DNA of 64,000 nt from a virus. Under the pieces are notes generated by a model. That model did no database searches. It was not told the DNA's origin and saw only the letters and a list, made by a program, of their open reading frames with translations. The stretch lies in IMG/VR virus record IMGVR_UViG_3300046012_000505, positions 1-64,000 of that record. One strand, 5' to 3'. Below, piece by piece: positions 60,504 to 64,000 of this stretch. Positions within the stretch are counted from its first letter, which is position 1; the number at the start of each line of letters is the position of its first letter. The position numbers were made by a program, and so were the translations under genes.

Positions 60504-60882
60504 CGAGCGCCGCCTGCGCGTCCGCGACCGAGCGGGCGACGACCGCGACGCCGCCGAAATCCGTCACCATCGCGAGGAACCGCTTCTGCGCGTCAGACGC
60601 TCGCCCGGTATCTCCCTTGGTCTCGACCGCAACGAACCGCGCGATCGACCGCCCGACCATTGCCGGCGTAATCAGCACGCGCTGCAGCCCGATGATATCC
60701 GAGCCGCCCTCGACCATACCGGCCCGCAGCGGTCGCGGATTGCGGATCAACACCGAACCGTCCTGCAGCCGCGTGACATCGCCCGCCCAGCCCATGCCCG
60801 TGTTGACCCGGAACGCCCGCACGTCCGGCCGGCTGCCGACGGCCAGCAGGACAGATTTCAGGACCGGTGACTCGCGCGTCAT
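60484..60882 (-). CDS. VRR-NUC domain nuclease
   Basis: 132 residues from ATG 60882, overlapping the helicase gene by four bases. The PD-(D/E)xK signature of the VRR-NUC family is visible: GMVEGGSDIIGLQRVLITPA, then RFVAVETKGDTGRASDAQKR and FLAMVTDFGGVAVVARSVAD, with D in GSDIIG and E-x-K in VETK as active site. Phage VRR-NUC proteins are thought to be structure-specific nucleases acting on branched DNA. Paired with an SF2 helicase, it may resolve replication or recombination intermediates. Confidence 0.88.
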   Translation of the reverse strand: MTRESPVLKSVLLAVGSRPDVRAFRVNTGMGWAGDVTRLQDGSVLIRNPRPLRAGMVEGGSDIIGLQRVLITPAMVGRSIARFVAVETKGDTGRASDAQKRFLAMVTDFGGVAVVARSVADAQAALDGGLFG

Positions 60883-62330
60883 CCCGCGCGCCTTTGCCCG
60901 CGCAGGACGTGCATCGCCCAAGTGCGCCGGTACTTCTTCGCCTTCGCGATTTTGTAGAGCTTTTCGATGTCGGTCCCGGCCCAGGCGAGCGACTCCTTGT
61001 AGGTCATCGCCTTCAGCCGATCGGCTTCCGGGTCGCGCCGGAACTCGACGAGCTCGCCGTCGACCTGCTCGGGACCAGGGCGCCCGACGACCTTGAAGGG
61101 TTTGCCGCATGCCGGGCAGGCGGTCAGCGTGGCGGCGCAAACGGCGAAACACTGGTCGCACTGACGGATGGCCGGACCGTCCTCGCTCGCCTCAGACTTC
61201 CGCCGCTTCTTCCGCCCTTCCAGACTCCACTCGCGCACGTCGTCAGGCAGCCCGTGCATGTGGCAGCAGCCGGCGTGATCGAGCAGGATGGCATAGGGTT
61301 TCGGACCCGCCGCGATCGCCGCGCGCCGCCCCCCCACCGTGGTCAGATCAAATCCAGGCGCGTAGACCGGGCGCAGCACGCGGCCACACTGCTGCAGGAA
61401 CAGCCCGAGCGACTGGGTAGGTCGCAGCAGGATAGCCACCTCCGCGCCCGGCACGTCGTAGCCTTCGCCGAACAGATCGACGTTCGATAGACCCTGGACC
61501 TGCTCCTTCGCAAAGGCCCGCGTGCCGGCCATGCGCGTGCCAGGATCGGTATTGCCATCGATATGGAGAAACGAAAACCCGGCGCCCCCGAATTGCGCCG
61601 CGACGTGCTCGCTGTGCTTGATCGAGACGCAGAACACCAGGGCGCGCTTGCCGGCGGCGAGTCGGCGGTAATGGTCGACGGCATCGCCCGTAATTGTCGG
61701 TTTATCCATCGCCGCGACAAGCTCGGCCGCAACGTAGTCGCCCATCCGGGTTTGCACCTCGGCGAGGTCAGGGCGCGTCGGCGCGTACAGCCGATATGGC
61801 GAGAGATAGCCTTGCTCAATCAATTCCGCGACCGTCGGCCCGACGATGATTTCGCTGAAATGGTTGCCGAGCCCGCGACCATCGAGACGCTCCGGCGTGG
61901 CGGTCACGCCCAGCACAAAGGCGTTCGGGTACGCGGCCATGATCTTTTCCCAGGAGCCGGCCGCAGCATGGTGCGCCTCGTCGACCACGATCATGTCGAA
62001 GCCCGGGTACTGATCCAGCCGGCGCACCAGCGTTTGCACGGACGCTACCTGCACCGCTCCCTTTCGGCCAGTCCGACCGCCGGCTATGACGCCGTGTTCG
62101 ACGCCCATCTCGTCGAGCGCGCGGCTGGTTTGGTCGAGCAGTTCCTGACGATGGACGAGTATACAGATACGCTTGCCACGCGCCGCCGCACCACGGGCGA
62201 TGTAGACGAACATCACCGTCTTGCCGGATCCGGTAGGGCTCACGGCCAGCACGCGCCGCTTGCCGGCAGAGAAGGCTGCTCGGATCGACGTAACGAACGA
62301 AGTCTGGTAGTCGCGGAGGTCGAAACTCAC
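60879..62330 (-). CDS. Superfamily 2 DNA helicase
   Basis: 483 residues from ATG 62330. Helicase motifs: Q-like LRDYQTSFVTSIRAAF, I AVSPTGSGKTVMF, Ia VHRQELLDQ, II VVDEAHHAAAGSW (DEAH), III GVTATPERLDGRGLG, IV ALVFCVSIKHSEHVAAQF, V VDLFGEGYDVPGAEVAILL, VI FLQQCGRVLRPVY. After the RecA-like core a CxxC...CxxC zinc module (RQCDQCFAVCAATLTACPAC) and a helical tail follow. This is the common phage repair/replication helicase related to RecG/UvsW-like DEAD helicases in layout. Confidence 0.92.
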   Translation of the reverse strand: MSFDLRDYQTSFVTSIRAAFSAGKRRVLAVSPTGSGKTVMFVYIARGAAARGKRICILVHRQELLDQTSRALDEMGVEHGVIAGGRTGRKGAVQVASVQTLVRRLDQYPGFDMIVVDEAHHAAAGSWEKIMAAYPNAFVLGVTATPERLDGRGLGNHFSEIIVGPTVAELIEQGYLSPYRLYAPTRPDLAEVQTRMGDYVAAELVAAMDKPTITGDAVDHYRRLAAGKRALVFCVSIKHSEHVAAQFGGAGFSFLHIDGNTDPGTRMAGTRAFAKEQVQGLSNVDLFGEGYDVPGAEVAILLRPTQSLGLFLQQCGRVLRPVYAPGFDLTTVGGRRAAIAAGPKPYAILLDHAGCCHMHGLPDDVREWSLEGRKKRRKSEASEDGPAIRQCDQCFAVCAATLTACPACGKPFKVVGRPGPEQVDGELVEFRRDPEADRLKAMTYKESLAWAGTDIEKLYKIAKAKKYRRTWAMHVLRGQRRAG

Positions 62331-62334
62331 CGAC

Positions 62335-62610
62335 TCACCCGCCCCTCAGCCGGACATTCTCATACCGAAGCCCGCGATACAGTTCCGCCTCTCTCCCCAG
62401 ATCCGCCGGCGTCAGCGTCTCCGGCGCGCTGTACGGATTTCCCGCCGCCCGCTCATGCACCCGGAAATGCGCCGGCGAGCAGAATCGCCGGGTCTTGTAT
62501 TTGCTCGCCGGCTCGTTCGGCCGCCGGGGAATCGCCTCGCCGCAGTGCTGGCAGAACCGCACGGCGTAGGGTACGGCGCGCGGCGACGCGGCGATCGGGT
62601 CGGAGGTCAC
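62335..62610 (-). CDS. Small zinc-binding protein
   Basis: 91 residues with a GTG start at 62610 (GTGA overlap). Cysteine pairs in FCQHCGEAIPRRPNEPASKY and RRFCSPAHFRVHE form a treble-clef zinc site like that of the 47445 protein. The C-terminus (LTPADLGREAELYRGLRYEN) is a helix. DNA or RNA binding is likely. Confidence 0.7.
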   Translation of the reverse strand: MTSDPIAASPRAVPYAVRFCQHCGEAIPRRPNEPASKYKTRRFCSPAHFRVHERAAGNPYSAPETLTPADLGREAELYRGLRYENVRLRGG

Positions 62611-62933
62611 GGGATTTCTGTCTCGACGCGACGGAGGCAGTCCACGGCGGCGCCGATGACGGAGGCCGGCGCGCCCGATGGTTCGCGACCTACGCCAGCG
62701 GCGATATCGGCGAGCGAGTCGCCGTGCTGCAGGCAACGAGAGACGAGAACGGCCACGTCGTCGAGGAGGTGATCCCGCTCGCTGCCGACCTGGCCGCCGC
62801 CACGCAGGAATGTTTCGACGATTCTGCCGTCGCGCGCGAAGCCAGCTGTGACATGGATGCGCTTGCCGCCATCGAGCGGCCACCGAATGTTGTCAGTTGC
62901 GTTGTTGCGCCGATCCGGCGGACGCTCTCTCAT
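62607..62933 (-). CDS. TSCPD-domain protein
   Basis: 108 residues from ATG 62933 (four-base overlaps with both neighbours). It matches the TSCPD domain known from the C-terminus of class II ribonucleotide reductase and as free proteins: GKRIHVTAGFARDGRIVETF, GSERDHLLDDVAVLVSRCLQ, HGDSLADIAAGVGREPSGAP and SVIGAAVDCLRRVE. In phages it may assist or regulate nucleotide reduction; no reductase is in this window. Confidence 0.78.
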   Translation of the reverse strand: MRERPPDRRNNATDNIRWPLDGGKRIHVTAGFARDGRIVETFLRGGGQVGSERDHLLDDVAVLVSRCLQHGDSLADIAAGVGREPSGAPASVIGAAVDCLRRVETEIP

Positions 62934-63148
62934 CTCGCTTTCCTCGAATAATTCGGGTGAGGAATGCCCTTCATCGCCCGCGCGCCGCCGCGCGACCGCA
63001 GCGGGATGCCGGACGCCGCGAGATAGGCCCGAACGGGCGATTTTGTGTATCCGAGGATCTTCGCGACCTCGCGCATCGTCTTGCCCTCGCCGTAAAGGCG
63101 GATGGCTGCCGCGAGAGGGAATACACGGCCGAGGCGGGCGCGGGTCAT
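62930..63148 (-). CDS. Small helix-turn-helix protein
   Basis: 72 residues from ATG 63148 (ATGA overlap). Resolvase-like HTH: LAAAIRLYGEGKTMREVAKI, LGYTKSPVRAYLAASGIPLR. The C-terminus is basic. A DNA-binding helper of the adjacent methyltransferase or of a nuclease is plausible. Confidence 0.68.
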   Translation of the reverse strand: MTRARLGRVFPLAAAIRLYGEGKTMREVAKILGYTKSPVRAYLAASGIPLRSRGGARAMKGIPHPNYSRKAR

Positions 63149-64000
63149 GCCACCACCCCGGTGAACAGCGGAGCGTCGAGCCCGCTGAGTTTCGCGATGC
63201 GATGCCGGATGTCGGCCGCGTATTGGTCCTCGCGTTCGATCAGGATGCACTCGAACCCCTCGCGAAGGCAGGCGACGCCGGTAGTGCCGCTGCCGGAGAA
63301 CGGGTCGAGAACTAGGCCGCCTGGCGGTGTGACGAGGCGCGCGAGCCAGCGCATGAGCGCCACGGGCTTGACTGTGGGGTGCTTGCTGTCGCAGCGATCA
63401 TCGGCGTCGGCCTTGGCGGAGAAGAAGAAGCGGGCGGCGGAACTGCTACCGCAACCCGGGAAAGCCGCCAGCACATCATCGCTGCCATCAAGCAGCAAAT
63501 TTGCCGGCCAGCGCCCTGTCGGGTCGTAATTCTCTCGATCCTTCGAGAACTTGCCATAGACCCGATTTGTCATCGGCCCAGTGCCAAAATCGCCGTGCTG
63601 GTTTTTGCCCTTGCTCTCGACTTCGTCCCCGTCGCCGGCAAACTCGACCCTGCACCCGTCGATGTTCAGCGCGCCCGTCCCCCACTTGAGAACATTAGCC
63701 GCGACGGTCGATTCCGAGAGAGGCTTGCGCGCAAGGCAGATCGGCTCCCAAGCCGGTTTAATGGCAGTGCCCCACCCTTCCCAGATGGCGGCGTCCGCCG
63801 TGGCCGGCGCCGTCACCGCATGGGTATAGGTCCGGTCGCCCAACTTCTCCCAGGTGCCATCCTTGCCCTGGTCGGCGCCGGGCCGGATGCGACGCACGGT
63901 AGGACCTTCTTCGATGACCTCGCGCGTCGCACCAGCCGCCTTGTCGATTCCTTTGCTGACATCGTGAGACTTTGGGAATCCTGTTGCGAAGGCCCAGCCC
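63145..64000 (-). CDS. Site-specific DNA methyltransferase, C-terminal part (N-terminus beyond right edge)
   Basis: At least 284 residues; the frame stays open to 64000 and reads WAFATGFPKSHDVSKGIDKA at the edge, so it starts outside the window. Features of adenine/N4-cytosine methyltransferases: WEPICLARKPLSESTVAANV, GTGALNIDGCRVE, KHPTVKPVALMRWLARLVTP and DPFSGSGTTGVACLREGFEC (AdoMet loop), then ILIEREDQYAADIRHRI. The order, with the DPPY catalytic motif expected upstream, is that of the beta class. Together with the C5 methyltransferase and the DarB-like methylase it gives three DNA modification activities. Confidence 0.9.
   Translation of the reverse strand, partial: GWAFATGFPKSHDVSKGIDKAAGATREVIEEGPTVRRIRPGADQGKDGTWEKLGDRTYTHAVTAPATADAAIWEGWGTAIKPAWEPICLARKPLSESTVAANVLKWGTGALNIDGCRVEFAGDGDEVESKGKNQHGDFGTGPMTNRVYGKFSKDRENYDPTGRWPANLLLDGSDDVLAAFPGCGSSSAARFFFSAKADADDRCDSKHPTVKPVALMRWLARLVTPPGGLVLDPFSGSGTTGVACLREGFECILIEREDQYAADIRHRIAKLSGLDAPLFTGVVA

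Overview
This window is the interior of a large, high-GC (roughly two-thirds G+C) tailed-phage genome, most likely a podovirus of an alphaproteobacterium. The phage call rests on terminase subunits, a portal protein, a scaffold-like protein, a capsid protein, adaptor and DNA-stabilisation proteins, a tail-fibre-like protein and a dense replication/early region. The podovirus call rests on a P22-type set of connector proteins and the absence of any tape-measure, sheath or tube gene. The host call is an inference from GC content and from protein types common in alphaproteobacterial phages (MmcB-like, TSCPD, McrA-like HNH). Both window edges cut through genes.

Layout, left to right. (1) 1-9.4 kb, minus strand: a giant polyvalent protein (over 1,547 residues here) with an inorganic-pyrophosphatase-like segment and an N6-adenine methylase core, running off the left edge; two small genes appear to be overprinted inside it in another frame. 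Upstream lies a 1,570-residue virion-type protein carrying a 130-residue Hint/mini-intein domain. (2) 9.5-28.9 kb, mostly minus: tail fibre, adaptors, DNA-stabilisation protein, capsid, scaffold and many small virion-associated genes, broken by a plus-strand lipoprotein gene, a plus-strand sulfotransferase gene and an HNH/AP2/endonuclease VII homing nuclease. (3) 28.9-32.2 kb: 36 tRNA genes on the minus strand, all with different anticodons and together covering all 20 amino acids, preceded by a strong intrinsic terminator. (4) 32.6-40.5 kb: portal, HNH nuclease, XRE regulator, large and small terminase. (5) 40.3-47.7 kb: a tightly packed minus-strand cassette of about 22 small genes, nearly all joined by 4-base ATGA/GTGA overlaps, including a J-domain protein, an HslV-like Ntn hydrolase, an acyl carrier protein, several tiny membrane proteins and an MmcB-like nuclease. 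(6) 47.9-51.5 kb: a serine resolvase with res-like inverted repeats, a 400-base origin-like region with six GTGTCAC motifs and a long inverted repeat, and a P-loop replication ATPase. (7) 51.4-59.5 kb, plus strand: an early-type operon of small genes ending in a C5-cytosine methyltransferase that is split by a LAGLIDADG intein exactly at its catalytic cysteine. (8) 59.5-64 kb, minus: VRR-NUC nuclease, SF2 helicase, TSCPD protein and an adenine/N4 methyltransferase cut by the right edge.

Regulation: several minus-strand units begin with sigma-70-like promoters (TTGCGC/TTGCAC/TTGGCA, 17-base spacer, TAGAAT/TACAAT/TATATT). A repeated palindrome of the type ACTCCACGGnCCGTGAA sits between promoter and start codon of at least four units and in related form in the 51.1-51.5 kb divergent region, suggesting one phage-encoded repressor controls a regulon. 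Candidate repressors in the window are small XRE-type proteins at 37.7 kb and 56.2 kb.

No endolysin, integrase, CRISPR array, DNA polymerase or RNA polymerase was recognised in this window.
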